Shown here: in pieces, positions 34,501 through 46,852 of the stretch
How the letters are laid out: every line of letters starts with the position of its first letter
Numbering within the stretch: position 1 is the first letter of the stretch
Assembly (NCBI GenBank): GCA_014529385.2
Contig: CM043959.1
Coordinates: 51,821,253 to 51,885,252 of the forward strand
Origin: Adiantum capillus-veneris
Lineage: Eukaryota > Streptophyta > Polypodiopsida > Polypodiales > Pteridaceae
Reading direction: 5' to 3'
Length of the DNA: 64,000 bases
Position numbers and translations under genes: made by a program
The notes under the pieces: generated by a model
The model's input: the letters and a program-made list of their open reading frames with translations, nothing else
Database searches by the model: none
What the model was told of the DNA's origin: nothing

Positions 34501-36000
34501 GGGAATTTTACCTTTACTAATAACTTGGGTAATGAAGCCCTAATCCAGGGGGGAAATGGGAGACCTAGGGCTACTCTATTTAAGGCAGTAGACTTTTGAA
34601 GGGACTAAGGAAGGGTCAGCAAATTTATGCGGTTAAACTCAACAAGGTGGACCAATCAAATAACTCACTTCAGCCAAACTGGTTGAGGGAGTATGATGAT
34701 GTATTCCCTGAAGACCTTACGAATCTTCCGCCGCACAGGGAGGTAGATCATGAGATCGAGACTATCCGTGGATGTGAACCCATCTCAAAAAGACCTTATA
34801 AAATGTCACTTCCAGAGGCTATCGAACTCAAGGAACAACTTAGGCAACTCATTGAGCAAGGATTCATTCGACCCAGTACTTCTCCTTAGGGTGCTCCAGT
34901 TCTTTTTCAAAAAAAGAAGGATGGGACCTTAAGGCTATGCATAGACTACCGGAGACTGAACCAGGTAACTGTCAAGAACAAGTACCCAATTCCAAGAATT
35001 GACGAACTTTTGGGCAGACTCCACGGCGCCAAAATATTTACAAAGATAGATCTAAGGTCAGGATATTACCAAATCAGGATCAAGGAATCGGATATTCCAA
35101 AGACGGATTTCAATACTAGGTATGGGTACTACGAGTTCACAGTAATGTCTTTTGGTCTAATAAATGCTCCTGCAAGCTTCAATCGACTTATGCAGGATAT
35201 TTTCAAACCTTACCTGGATGATTTTGTCTTGGTTTTCTTTGATGACATTCTGATCCACTCTAAGAACGAGGCAGATCACGAAGAACATGTTCGCAAAGCA
35301 CTTGATCTTCTTCGAGAACACCAACTTTACGCTAAAGAGAGCAAGTGCACTTTTTGCTCACCAAAAGTCAACTATCTTGGATTTGTCATATCGACTGAGG
35401 GGATTTCAGTGATTGGCCTCAACCATCCACCGTCAGCGAAGTAAGAGGATTTCTTGGAATAACGGGATGGTACAGGATTTTTGTCAAGGACTATGCACGT
35501 ATTGCTGCACCTTTGACGGAACTCCTAAAGAAGGGAATGAGGATCGAATGGAAGACCGAGCACGAGTCTAGATTTGCTAAACTAAAAGAGTTCTTGGTCT
35601 CAACTCCTATTTTAAAGCTTCCAGATTTCAGTAAGGAATTTGAAGTAGCGACCGACGCTAGCAAATTTGCTCTAGGCGGAGTTCTTACTCAAGAAGGAAG
35701 ACCAGTGGCGTATACTTCGCGAAAGCTGAGAGATCATGAAAAGAATCATCCTACTCACGATTTGGAACTTTTATCAGTTATTCATGTGCTAAAGTTATGG
35801 AGACATTATCTTCTCGGACGCAAGTTTCAGCTGGTGACAGACCACAAGAGCTTAAAATGGATTTTTACTCAACCTATTCTCAATATGCGACAACGACGAT
35901 GGATAGAGCTATTACAGGAATATGACCTTGACATAAAGTATAGACCAGGGAAGGAAAATGCAGTTGCAGATGGTCTTAGCCGAAAATCCTTTCTCGGAGC
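34501..36000 (+). pseudogene. Gypsy fragment: RT and RNase H region
   Basis: RT landmarks are [45 protein letters not shown] and [15 protein letters not shown]. RNase H landmarks are VATDASKFALGGVLTQEGRP, HDLELLSVIHVLKLWRHYLL and VTDHKSLKWIFTQ. Standard chromovirus order. Confidence 0.92.
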
Positions 36001-37452
36001 TATCTCTATTCCAAATAACCCTATCTGGGATAGAATCAAAGAAGCATCCTTGGTAGATCCAAAGTACCAACATATAGTATCACTGGTTCAGAAAAATAAG
36101 ATGCTTGAAGCTAAAGATTACTCTCTTATGGGGGGATGTCTTTACTACAGACATAGACTCTGTGTACCCAGAGACCCAACTCTAAAGAAGGCTATTCTGT
36201 ATGAAGCACATGATAGCCCTACATCCGGAAATCCACGCTATGCTAAGACTCTTCATGCTGTGAGGAGAAGTTATTTTTGGTCTGGAATGAAAGGGGACAT
36301 ACTTCGCTATGTGAGGCAATGTCTTTCTTGTCAGCGGATAAAGGCCGAAAGAATCAGGTTACTAGGGCAACTTCAACCTCTTGACATACCCAGATGAAAT
36401 GGGAATGCATCAGTATGGATTTTGTTACAGGATTACCTTCTACAGGAGGTTATGATTCCGTTTTTGTGGTTGTTGATATGCTCACAAAAGTGGCTCATCT
36501 AATACCCGTAAAGACAACCTTTACTGCTTCAGATGTTAGCCGGGTATTCATCAAGGAGATTTTTAGGTTACATGGTCTACCCAAGCGTATCGTCAGTGAT
36601 AGAGATGCCAAGTTTACATCAAAATTTTGGACTTCTCTTTTCCAATCTATTGGGTCACAATTAGCCTTCAGTACAGTGTATCATCCGCAGACAGATGGGC
36701 AAATTGAAAGAGTTAATCAAGTCATCGATGACATTCTCAGAGCCTATTGTTCACAAGAGCCAAAGAAGTGGTTACAATATCTACCTTTGGTGGAGTATGC
36801 TTATAATTCTTCCGGACACAGAAGCATTGGAATGTCACCTTTCAAAGCTCTTTATGGACAGGACTGCTTAGCACCACTGCACTTCTCATATCCAACCATC
36901 AGGGTAGAAGCCTCTAGAAAGATGTTAGAAGATATGGAAGCACAGACTAGAGCTATTCGCCAGGATATTCAGGCCGCTCAGGATAGACAAAAGCACTATG
37001 CAGATAAGAACCGTTCGGAAAGGACTTTCAAAGAAGGAGATAAAGTTTTTCTGCGAGTCCGACCAAAGAAAAGCAACTTGTCACTAGGAAGATATAAGAA
37101 GCTCATCCCAAGGTACTGTGGACCATTCGAGATCATTAAGGTTGTGAGTGACCAAGCCTACAAGCTAAAGTTACCCGCAAACTTGAAGGTTCATGATGTG
37201 TTCCACGTCAGCTTACTCAAACCCTATATTCCTAACCCTGATCAATTCTTGGACTCAGATCAGATATTCATGCCAGCACAAGGAGTCCTCGAGCTCCAAC
37301 CTGACTACGTACTGGAAACAAGGGAAAGGAAGTTACGCAACAGAACTATCACGAAGCATCTGGTAAAGTGGAAGGATTACCCTGAAGAAGATGCAACTTG
37401 GGAGGACGAACCAACGCTCATAAAAGATTACCCAAACACATTCTTGAGATGA
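36001..37452 (+). pseudogene. Gypsy fragment: integrase and chromodomain region
   Basis: A zinc-finger part (SYFWSGMKGDILRYVRQCLS, CQRIKAERIRL) precedes the integrase core (WECISMDFVTGLPS, GLPKRIVSDRDAKF, YHPQTDGQIERVNQ, YNSSGHRSIGMSPFKALYG). The C-terminal part reads [15 protein letters not shown] and ends in a chromodomain (KHLVKWKDYPEEDATWEDE). The 352-codon open stretch 36394-37452 is the longest uninterrupted coding piece of this element. Confidence 0.92.
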
Positions 37453-37483
37453 GTACATCTCAAATTTTTCACGTTGGGGAGGT

Positions 37484-38177
37484 TGTAAGGTCTCTGACCC
37501 CGATCAAAAGAGCACCTTTGTACCATGAAATGAACATAATGGAAAAAGTTACTATTTTTATCAGTTTTCCAAATTCTGTCAGTGCCATGATGTTTAGAAT
37601 ATTTTAAAGCTTCGAAATGTGAATTAAAATAATTTTTGTTAAAAAAATCCAAAAATAGCAAGTTTTTGGTCACCCGACCCATCCAGTTTTGATCGTCTCG
37701 AAAAACTGCACCCGTACCCCGAATTTGAAAAAAATGCAATTTCGGACCCCGGGGGCTACTAAATATGGCAGGTACTCGGTCCAGTACGTCTTAGTTAGAG
37801 CTCCGTATAGCAATTTACGGCATCAAAATCCGACTCGTATGACCCGTTTTAGCCTAAAACCAATTTTTCATAAACTTGTCTGGGGAGGCACCGGGGGCCT
37901 GGGACTGTGTGGGAACAGGTTCCAGGCCACTCCATACTAGCTTTAGCAGCTAGGGGGCGCCCTCTTGCCTTGTGGGAGTCTTTGGGAAGTTTCCAAGCTT
38001 GCAACTAAGTGTGAGAACCAGTTAACTAAACCAACTGGACACTTGGTGGGTAGGGGAACTGGACTTGCCAATGCAGAGACTGAGTGCTCCTTCAAATGCA
38101 TTTAGCAAGGCTGGTCGATTTTCAGCCTGTAGGAGCCTATTTAAAGGCCTACTCTCTCTCTCTCACACACACACATG
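37484..38177 (+). repeat. Partial 3' LTR of the Gypsy fragment
   Basis: Starts TGTAAGG after a G-rich polypurine tract (about 37474-37482). It contains CTATTTAAAGGCC, a TATA-like element near 38140, and stops in a CT/CA microsatellite where caulimovirid sequence resumes. No partner LTR lies in the window. Confidence 0.7.
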
Positions 38178-39371
38178 CTAGACATAAAAATTTGCAAGAT
38201 CAATTCCTTGGAAGAATTGAAAGTAACCTTGCAGACGGACCAGTCTATTTGCAAGTTCGTCCAAACTATAATGTGTCACTTGACGACCCCTATTTTGGCG
38301 AAGCTTTAACTCTTGCAATAAATTTTTTTGGCTATGATCGAAAACATTTAACTCCCAATATTGAAATAGCTTTCTCTGTTTTAGGGAGAGCAATTAACTC
38401 CGGGTTATGAGCAATATATGAAGATAAATTAACAGCAAGTGAGAAAAAAGATCATAAAGGGCAAAACATTATCATGCGCTCAGATGATCATTCTCAAATG
38501 CTTCGCTTTGATCAAATTGCTTGGTCCGAAGTAAAACTACCAAAAAATTGGACAGTTGATATACAGCCTACACTACAAACAGAACTTATAAATAGAGTTC
38601 TAAGTATTAATAGTATAGATTCTTCTAATTATTTAATTAGTTCACAAAAGCCTATTTCCTCTGCTATTGTGCATAAAGCCCCTAGAAAGTCTAGAGCTAT
38701 GCGAGTAAAGGATTGCCAACATTTGGAAACCTTTGAAAATAAAGATCAAACCTTTTGCAGGCATTGCTTAAGACTAATTGGGAGATTAGACTCTTCCTAA
38801 TCTGCTTTTACTATACATTTTTGTGTGATCGAAGGAAAAGATTTTATTGTCACTGACACTGACAAAATATTTATAGCCCCTTATGTAACTATGCCTCATT
38901 ACGCAAAACCTCGCCCTGAATTGCTTCAAAGAAATTACCATACTGTCAAGTTGCATTTCCTTGAAAATTGAATGACTTGCATAAGTCAGTGAGACATAGT
39001 CTGCTCATAAAATTACTCATATGAAAATTCAATTACAAAAAATACTTGACACATCTCCCTTCTTTGTACATACAGATTTAATAGTCCCCTCTTTCCTAGA
39101 GCTACCGTACTTACCCTCATTGCATCGTCGCTCTGGTCACTCTGGCAAAAATTTGTCCTTTAATGTCTTGACTGTTGACCAAGAACAGGACAGTTCTTTA
39201 GACATTGAACCGGGGTGGGAAGACTGGAAAGCTGCGGAGTAGCTTTGCCACAGAAATCGCAACAAACTAATTGACAACGCAGGTAAACCTCCATCTACAA
39301 AACCCAAAGGTGTAACCATAGAATCCATCGACTACCAATGGACTGATGACCAACTTGAGCTAATATGGGAT
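38178..39371 (+). pseudogene. Unit 1 resumed: movement protein end and following region
   Basis: Repeats part of the movement-protein core (VYLQVRPNYNVSLDDPYFGE) already present at 33748-34105, then a stretch reading MRVKDCQHLETFENKDQTFC and RHCLRLIGR, with Cys and His that could bind metal, and PYVTMPHYAKPRPELLQ-like text. The middle part is shared with unit 2 (44100-44900). Function of the post-movement-protein part is not known to me. Broken fossil. Confidence 0.75.
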
Positions 39372-40890
39372 ATGACCAATGCAGAACATAGAGTTGGAAT
39401 TAAAGATTATGGTCTAGCATTTATCGATGGTAATTGGGATCAGTTTGATTCTTTCTATGATGAAAGAATTTACAATGGTCTTCAAGCAGAAATCATTCCT
39501 GACAATCTTCCATCTCCTCCAATAGAAATTGACAGTCCTTTTTCTCAGGAAGTGTCAGAAATAGATGATTCACAAGCCGACATCCCTCTAGTGCCATTAC
39601 AAATGGAAAACGATGAACCTATGGATGAAGCCTCTACAAGTGCATCCCAAGTTTCTAAGCATCCCCAATTTGTGCAAGGTATAAAAAAGGTAGGTGATAT
39701 TACCTTTTACAACATTGATAATTTAGAACAAGAGGACATCATTCTTGCTTTCAGAATACATGCATAATTGGATCTATCAACAAATGTTATTTGGGCGAAT
39801 GCGGCAACAAACTGCAGTAGAAGCTGCAGTTAATGGTTTTACAGGTATCCTAAAAAGGTGGTGGGAAATGTTACCTCTAGAGATCAAAACCTCTATCCTA
39901 CGACTTGTTGGTAATGCGTCGCCTCTCTTACTACTGATAGAAAGCATCTACAAAGAATTCATTGGACATCAAGAAGATCAAGCAACGCTGACCTTACAAG
40001 TCTTTCATGACGCTCAAATCTGTAATTTCTCCTCTATATGGGATTTTTGTATTTACTGCAGACATCTGATATACAAAGCAGGAAAATACCATTTTGGGGA
40101 AATCAAAGCAGAATTTGTGCACAAGCTACCAAAAGCAATTACAAAGCTCCTTATTGAGAAGCTGGATAACCAAAATCTAAATCTCCAAACAAAAACTCTT
40201 GGAAATATAATCCAAGCTCTGCATGTGGTCATATAGGAACTCTGTATTCAGAAGCAGGCACAAAAGGAATTGAAGGATTCCAAACCTTCAAAGAAATTTG
40301 GCAACAAACAGAATTACTACTCTAGAGATTTTGGATGCGCAGACAAAAAGACAAAATGTTCTTGTAAGCATTCAAAGAAACTCAAACACGGGTTTTTCAA
40401 GAATGAAACTAAATGTTTTATTGGTGGTAAACAAGGTCATAGGGCTTCAGAATGTCCAAAGAAGAAGAAATCAGTAGCATTCAAGAATATTATTCTTGAA
40501 GATGGATATAGCTACTCTGAGATATCCTCCTCTGATATCTTTGATTTCGAGTTCAGTATTTCTCAACTTGAAAGCAAAATGCCTTCAACAGAAGAAAGTA
40601 GTTTCGGCTCCGACTCAAGCTTTCAAAATTGCCCTATTGCAATGAATGTCATGAGCCTAGAAGACTTCATGCCTATTCCCTTCAACCCTCAACAATGGAA
40701 AAGGTTTTCCAAAGGAAAACAACAGTTCAATCAGACGACTATGCTTCAAGAAATTCAGATTCTTCTTTTGAATCTGAAAAACCAGGTAAGAAGACCTCTT
40801 CTCAACACACTTCTAAAGAAGCATCTACTTACCAGAAGTAGCTTAGAAATGCTCTACGTGATGCTGGCAAACCTAAAGCACCAGCTTTAG
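39372..40890 (+). pseudogene. Coat protein region, unit 1
   Basis: An acidic N-terminal part (DWDQFDSFYDE-like, EIDDSQADIPLVPLQMENDE) is followed by a helical core (WIYQQMLFGRMRQQTAVEAA, GILKRWWEMLP, ICNFSSIWDFCIYCRHL, KAEFVHKLPKAI) and a Lys-rich end with a CCHC-type knuckle (CFIGGKQGHRASECPKKKK). This is the caulimovirid coat-protein layout; the knuckle binds genomic RNA for packaging. Broken fossil. Confidence 0.85.
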
Positions 40891-42724
40891 AATGAATGGT
40901 CATTCCAGCTTTAGCCACTAAAATGAAACTAAAGCAAGTCATCCTCTCTTTGATCACAACTTCATAAGCAATCTGGTCTCAGGAAAAATCAAATCTCGAC
41001 CTCTCTAAGAATTGCCACCAGAAAGAACACCCTCCAATTCTTCTAATTCTGATGAAGAAGCTTCTGATTTCCCTCAGGATATTCCATCAGCATCCCATTC
41101 TAAACAGGATCACTCTTATGAAGAATTTCGCCAGAAAGAGCAGGAATTGTGCCAACGCAAGCAGGCTCTCCTTCTCTGGGAAAATAATCTAGCTACAAGA
41201 GAAAATGCTTTCCTTTCTCGGGGGGGTGACACTTCTCAGTTCTTTCAAAATAGCCCAACTCCATCTGCTCCAATTCCATAGGATACCTTGCTACCAAACG
41301 AACAGCCAGCTGAGCCAAATTCAAAAGGTAATCAACTATCTGAAGAAGATATTAAAAATATGAAAGAGTTGATAACCCTTATCAAGCAACCCAAGCCTCA
41401 GCTAGAAGAAACAATGGAGTCCACATAAATTAATATGGCTGAAAGTGGCATTAACAATATCCTACCTCTAAACATGGACATCATGGTAATTGGTAAAGCC
41501 CCTATTAAAAGAAAATTACCCCCAGCTTCCTCGTCCAGAGAAATAGGATCAAGCTCTTCTTCAACAAAAGGTAAAGAGTCTAAAACTAAAAATAATGTCT
41601 CTATTGCAGTTCAAGAAATCATTGAAGAACAGAGACAAGATATGTTGGAATCTCTAGCAATCAGTATTGATGGTATTCCGGTAGAAGATCTGTCATTTCT
41701 AACTCATGCAAAAAAGGTAGACTCCTCTATTTATTATTCCGATAAGAAAGAAGAAACTAACCTAGATCCACAATACCCTCTTAGCTCACAGACTGATCAA
41801 GATAAGGCTAAGTGGATCAATACCAAAGTGGCCATACTTAGAACAACATGGTATGGAGACTGGAGAAAATTCTATGTTAACTATGAAGACTCTGATTCAG
41901 AAGCCGAAATCTCTGAAGAAGCTAACTCTCCAAAGCAATTGGATACTGAACAAATCAAGCCAATTAACCTTGAAGCCATAAAGAAAGCAAGGATCAATCC
42001 AATTGATAAAGAGGTTCAACAATGGATTGATGATCCTATAGAGCTTCAAGTTATCACTCAAATAACACATGATAAGTATACCCATGAGCAAATCTCAGAA
42101 GAATCATCTATACAGAGCAAAAGAAAAGAGAAGCAACCATTAGAAAACCGGTTCTATCCAACAAGCGCCCAATCAGAAACCTTTGGCCACTCAAGTTTGG
42201 TTCTCTCTAAACTTGACAAACTTCAAGAAGTCATTGATGACATTCAAACCACCATGTGTCACAACACAAGGTTGATCCTAAACAATCATCAAAACCTTAA
42301 GAAGATCTCCAAACATGTAAAAGAGTCCATCTCTTCACAACAGAAAGAAATTCAGCAACCGCTAAATGGAAACAACAATCTCTCACCACTAAAAGCAGTC
42401 TCCATAACAATAATTTTGAATACCCAATTTCAGAATTCCCTTAATGCTATATTAAACACAGAAGCCAGCTTGACTCTTCTGAATGAAAGGTTTGTTCCTG
42501 AAAACTATTGGGAAAAACTAGATGAACCATTTCTGATAAAATGTGCTAACAAATTCGAAGAGCCAATAAAAAATCGGGCCAAATTATGGTTACTGCTTGG
42601 AAAGGCCAGAATACCTATCTTTGTCTATCTATGTTCTCAGCCAAGTTGTGATATGATCATCGGCAATGATATTCTGGATAAATTGCAGTCTATCACCTTT
42701 AATGACAAATATTTGAAATTTTGA
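40891..42724 (+). pseudogene. Unit 1: linker, coiled coil and retropepsin-like region, no RT
   Basis: A Glu/Lys/Gln-rich helix (SYEEFRQKEQELCQRKQALL) and a conserved KQPKPQLEET lead into a 429-codon open stretch (41435-42724). This holds an acidic segment (FYVNYEDSDSEAEISEEA), a helical segment (LSKLDKLQEVIDDIQTTMC) and a retropepsin-like end (SLTLLNERFVPENYWEKLDE, DMIIGNDILDKLQSI). Where a caulimovirid normally continues into RT and RNase H, this unit runs about 230 bases into the next promoter. The same ending is seen in unit 3. Confidence 0.75.
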
Positions 42725-42959
42725 TGGAAGGAAAAATGGCATCATGTAACAATCTTGCAACAACTTCAGTATACCATTCCTACACATGAATGGCCCAATG
42801 TGTATCTTAATGAGTTTAACCTAACTGAAGCTACCACCCAAACAAAAGTTGTAACCCCACCACAAGAAGCTACCTATCCAGTTACAACATGTACATTCTT
42901 GCCACGAAGGACTACACGTATGAATACAATACCTACAACGTCTTTGCTGTCATCATAAG

Positions 42960-43611
42960 CCATCTCATCCTAGAGGCCGGGTGGAATAATATTATTTCCT
43001 TTCCACTATCTCCTAGTGACACAAGCACTGATGTCATCTATAATTCTATGGCTGTGCCAGCACATAGTGACTAGAAAAAAGCGAATGCATAATGGAACAC
43101 ATAGGAAGATACTACTTTAGTGCAATACACATGTTCACTCTAGTGAAAGACACATGTCTACTTTTTCTTTAGTGGAAGAACACATGTTCACTCTGTGGAA
43201 TGCGCACTACATGAAGCTTGTAAAGGAAGCCACCCAATATCCTATAGAAGGGAGACTCCCCTTCATTTTAAATCATCTCAAGTCAAAGCTTTAGCTTTCC
43301 CTCATAGTGAGCGCAAGAGATCTTATATGTGAATATATGATATCTCAAGAGAGGCATAGCCTTATGTTTTAATTCCTTACTTTGTAACTTCTATAGCGAT
43401 CCCCTGCACACCTTGTCCATACTTTGTATGTCGAAATCATCTTGATATCCTCCTTCCACTTGCAATCTTTATAGTGTGCATATTTTGGTATCAGAGCCAT
43501 AATTAAAGTCATTAATCAATGTGTTATTAATATCTTGCCATAATCAAGTTCATTGAAGGTTATCTTTTATACTACCAAGAAGGTTAGCAAATTCTTCGTT
43601 CTCTTTCTACA
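42960..43611 (+). promoter_or_regulatory. Caulimovirid intergenic region, copy 2
   Basis: CATCTCATCCTAGAGGCCGG opens the copy. A TGATGTCATC site (about 43029) and TATAGAA near 43243 follow, and an exact tRNA-Met primer site TGGTATCAGAGCC lies at 43486-43498. Corresponds to 32643-33200. Confidence 0.85.
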
Positions 43612-45131
43612 ATGTCTGCCAAAGAATCAATTGGTGTTTTCCGAAATCATGTTGTGAGGCAAGGTCCCGTGGTCGCGTGGTCGCTTGGTTCAACGATCGC
43701 CGCCGCAGGCATTTGAGAGTGTATAGCCATAGGCAAAAAATCCTCGTGTAAACTCCTACAGTAAACTCCTACGCACGACTCAATTTCAGGTAAACATTCA
43801 ATGCCATTCTTGAACAGATCTTTGTCAAAAGTGACCAAGTCTTTTGCACACCTATCTATGGTTGTAGAAGAAGCCGAACCTTCTGCTCAATGGCAAATCC
43901 CCAAACTTAAACATGATCAAGTATATAAACATAAAAATTTATTTAAACTTAGAGCCTCCACTATATATCTCGATAATAGGTCAGTCGCATCTATTCCCTC
44001 AGATAATTTAATGCATTTTATTAAGTTTACTGAGATCCTCCAACATGACAAAGCAGAAGCCCTAAAAAAGGGTTCTCACTTTGTTATCCTTCGTTGTGTA
44101 CAAATTAGTATAGGTTCCTCTAATTTCTTAATTAGTTCACAAAAGCCTATTTCTTCTGCTATTGTGCATAAAGCCCCTACAAAGTCTAGAGCTATGCGAG
44201 TAAAGGATTGCCAATATTTGGAAACCTTCGAAAATAAAGATCAAACCTTTTGCAGGCATTGCTTAAGACTAATTGGGAGATAAGACTCTTCCTAATCTGC
44301 TTTTACTATACAAATTTTCATGACTGAAGGAAAAGATTTTATTGTTTCTGACACTGACAAAATCTTTATAGCTCCTTATGTAACTATGCCTGATCAAGCA
44401 AAACCTCACCCTGAATTGCTTCAAAGCAATTATCATACTATGAAGTTGCATTTCCTTGAAAAGCAATTGAATGAGTTGCATAAGTCAGTGACTGAGCCTG
44501 CTCATAAACTTACTCATATGCAAATTTAATTACAAAAAATACTTGACACATCCCCCTGCTCTGTACATACAGATTTAATAGTCCCCTCTTCCTTAGAGCT
44601 ACCGTACTTCTCTTTTTATAAACCCTCATTGCATCATCGCTCTGGTCACTCTGGCAAAAAATTGTCCTTTAATGTCTTGACTGTAACCAAGAACAGGACA
44701 GTTCTTCAGACATTGAACAGGGGTGGCAAGACTGGAAAGCTGTGGAGCAGCTTTATTACCATCCACGAAGTGGCTTATCTGATGAAGATGATAGAGATCT
44801 TTACACTCGACCTTGTTGCCGCAAAAATCGCAACAAACTAATTGACAACGCAGGTAAACCTCCATCTACAAAACCCAAAGGTGTAACCATAGAATCCATC
44901 GACTACCAATGGACTGATGACCAACTTGAGTCAATATGGGATATGACCAATGCAGAACACATAGTTGGAATTAAAGATTATGGTCCAACATTTATCGATG
45001 GTGATTGGGATCAGTTTGATTCTTTCTATGATGAAAGAATTTACAATGGTATTCAAGCAGAAATCATTCCTGACAATCTTCCATCTCCTCCAATAGTAAT
45101 TGACAGTACTTTTTCTTAGGAAGTGTAAGAA
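43612..45131 (+). pseudogene. Unit 2: movement-protein and following region before the Copia insertion
   Basis: Opens with ATGTCTGCCAAAGAATCAAT, probably the first viral start codon. Contains KHKNLFKLRASTIYLDNRSV and NLMHFIKFTEILQHDKAEAL (upstream part of the movement protein), then MRVKDCQYLETFENKDQTFC, a helical stretch (NYHTMKLHFLEKQLNELHKS), and WTDDQLESIWDMTNAEHIVG shared with unit 1. Much of the movement-protein core seen in unit 1 is not present here. Ends at the Copia target duplication. Broken fossil. Confidence 0.8.
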
Positions 45132-45136
45132 ATAGA
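45132..45136. repeat. Copia target-site duplication, left copy (ATAGA)
   Basis: ATAGA precedes the left LTR and is repeated exactly at 50117-50121, within caulimovirid sequence that is continuous in unit 1 (GAAATAGATGATTCACAAGC). Confidence 0.93.
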
Positions 45137-45747
45137 TGTTAAGTATGGAGCCTGATTTACCCTTGTAATTTTCTGTGGTAAAAGCGCACATTTGTAAGGC
45201 CCCCATTATAAGGAGAAGCCATCGTGCGTGAAGGAAAATAACTCGCCAGAAACCAAAAAATTTCACGGCCAAGAATCAGGGGCAACTTTTTCTCGCTGGA
45301 ATATTCCTTTTTGTCGGAATATTATGGCCGGACGGCGGCCGGAAAGTGGTCGGAAAACAACCATCGGTTGGTCGGTGGTCAGAAGTCAATGGCCGGTGGC
45401 CGGTGGCCGAATTCAAAAGTGGACTTGTCTTCTCAAGGGCGGCCACACATGGGCGGATTGGAGGGTCCGATTTGGACTTATTCACACAAGGGCGGCTACA
45501 CATGGCTGCCTCTCATGAGAGAGGGCAGCCCTTTTGGCCTATAAAAGGAGGCCATTTCTACACACATTTCATAGAGTGTGAAGTTAATGCAACAAGGTGA
45601 GTGTGAGGGGGTGAGAGTGAAGCAAGGCGGGAGCTCCATTAAGGGTATAATCCCTTGTAAACTACTTCTTGTTTTGAAGTACTAAAGCCATTGAGTGGCT
45701 GCTTTCCCGTGGACGTAGCCCACATTGGGTGAACCACGTATATCGTG

Positions 45748-45778
<31 letters not shown>

Positions 45779-45884
45779 CTTCTCTCTCTCTCTCTCTACT
45801 CTATAATCTCGTGTATGTAAATCTGTCTCTCTCCATTAAGTAATCTACTCAATTATCTATTTAGCTACGTATTATTTCCTAACA
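45137..45884 (+). repeat. Left LTR of the Copia element
   Basis: 748 bp, TGTTAAG...CTAACA. TATAAAA at 45540-45546. A GGCCGG-rich stretch with short tandem repeats (45318-45412) lies in U3, and CT runs lie near 45753-45796. Confidence 0.93.
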
Positions 45885-45886
45885 AC

Positions 45887-45898
45887 TGGTATCAGAGC
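45887..45898 (+). promoter_or_regulatory. Copia tRNA-Met primer binding site
   Basis: TGGTATCAGAGC two bases after the left LTR. Confidence 0.92.
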
Positions 45899-45948
45899 AA
45901 GGTTTGCTCATAGCTAAGTTATCTCAAGGAAAGGATTCCTTGAAATGA

Positions 45949-46827
45949 GTGGGAGTTATGGTGGAGGAAGGGAAGCTCAAGATTGAGAAGTCCAAGGGCA
46001 AAAACTACCAACATTGGAAGATGCAGATTGAAGACTATCTCTACCAGAAGGACCTCTATTTGCCACTAGGCGGTCTTGCAAAGAAGCCTGCAACGATGGC
46101 AGATGAAGCATGGATTGTCCTTGATCTAAAGGCACTGGGAACAATCCGGTTAAGCTTAACGTCAACGGTGGCCTTCAATGTTTCGCAGATGAAGACCACG
46201 GAGGACTTGATGAAGTCACTTGATGACTTCTACGAGAAACCATCGGCATCCAATAAGGTATTTCTTATGAAGCGCTTGTTCAATCTAAAGATGGCAGAAA
46301 GTGGTTCAGTTGCAGAACACCTAAATGACTTTAACACAAACATAAGTCAACTTCGATCGGTGAAAATCAATTTCGATGATGAAGTGCGAGCTCTCCTTAT
46401 ACTATCATCTCTACCGAATAGTTGGGACAGCCTTGTGATGGCTGTAAGTAATTCTATTTCTGGCACAAATACTATTAAGTTTGATGATGTTGTGGGTGTT
46501 CTCCTAAGCGAGGAAATGCGAAGGAGAAGTACAGGAGAATCATCAAGTGCTGCACTATTAGTGGAAACAAGAGGAAAGCCTAAAGAAAGGTTCAAAAACC
46601 AAAAGGGTCATGATCGCTCAAGGCGGAGCAAGTCACGCACAAAGTCAGTTCTTGAATGTTGGAACTGCGGCAAGAAGGGCCACGTCAAGAAGGATTGCTA
46701 TTGCTGGTCCAAGAAGAAGAAGGAGACAGAGTCTCAAGACAACAAGCCAACATCGGAGGCCAATGTGGCAGGTAAAGTAGAGCAAGATGCTCTAATTCTC
46801 TCATTAGACAATGTGTCTAATTCCTAG
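45949..46827 (+). pseudogene. Copia Gag region
   Basis: A 292-codon stretch. It reads KSKGKNYQHWKMQIEDYLYQ (start of the Copia-type Gag domain), LMKRLFNLKMAESGSVAEHL and SQLRSVKINFDDEVRALLIL, then a CCHC knuckle CWNCGKKGHVKKDC near 46659-46700. Gag forms the particle that houses reverse transcription. A TGG/GTA-rich segment at its end is duplicated in the start of the protease region. Confidence 0.93.
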
Positions 46828-46852
46828 ATAGTAGATACGGGGGCTTCATTCC

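Larger units (their letters stand above)
34106..38177 (+). mobile_element. Ty3/Gypsy chromovirus fragment inside caulimovirid unit 1
   Basis: Protease through chromodomain, then part of a 3' LTR starting TGTAAGGTCTCTGACC at 37484. Gag and the 5' LTR are missing and the LTR stops at a CT/CA run. The fragment is flanked by direct copies of the same caulimovirid stretch (33748-34105 and 38178-38533, about 92% alike) instead of a short target duplication. Integrase is long and open, so this piece looks younger than many neighbours. Few breaks within the pol part. Confidence 0.88.

Noticed and set aside
43486-43498. TGGTATCAGAGCC as part of a tRNA gene
   Set aside because: It is a primer binding site; no cloverleaf surrounds it.
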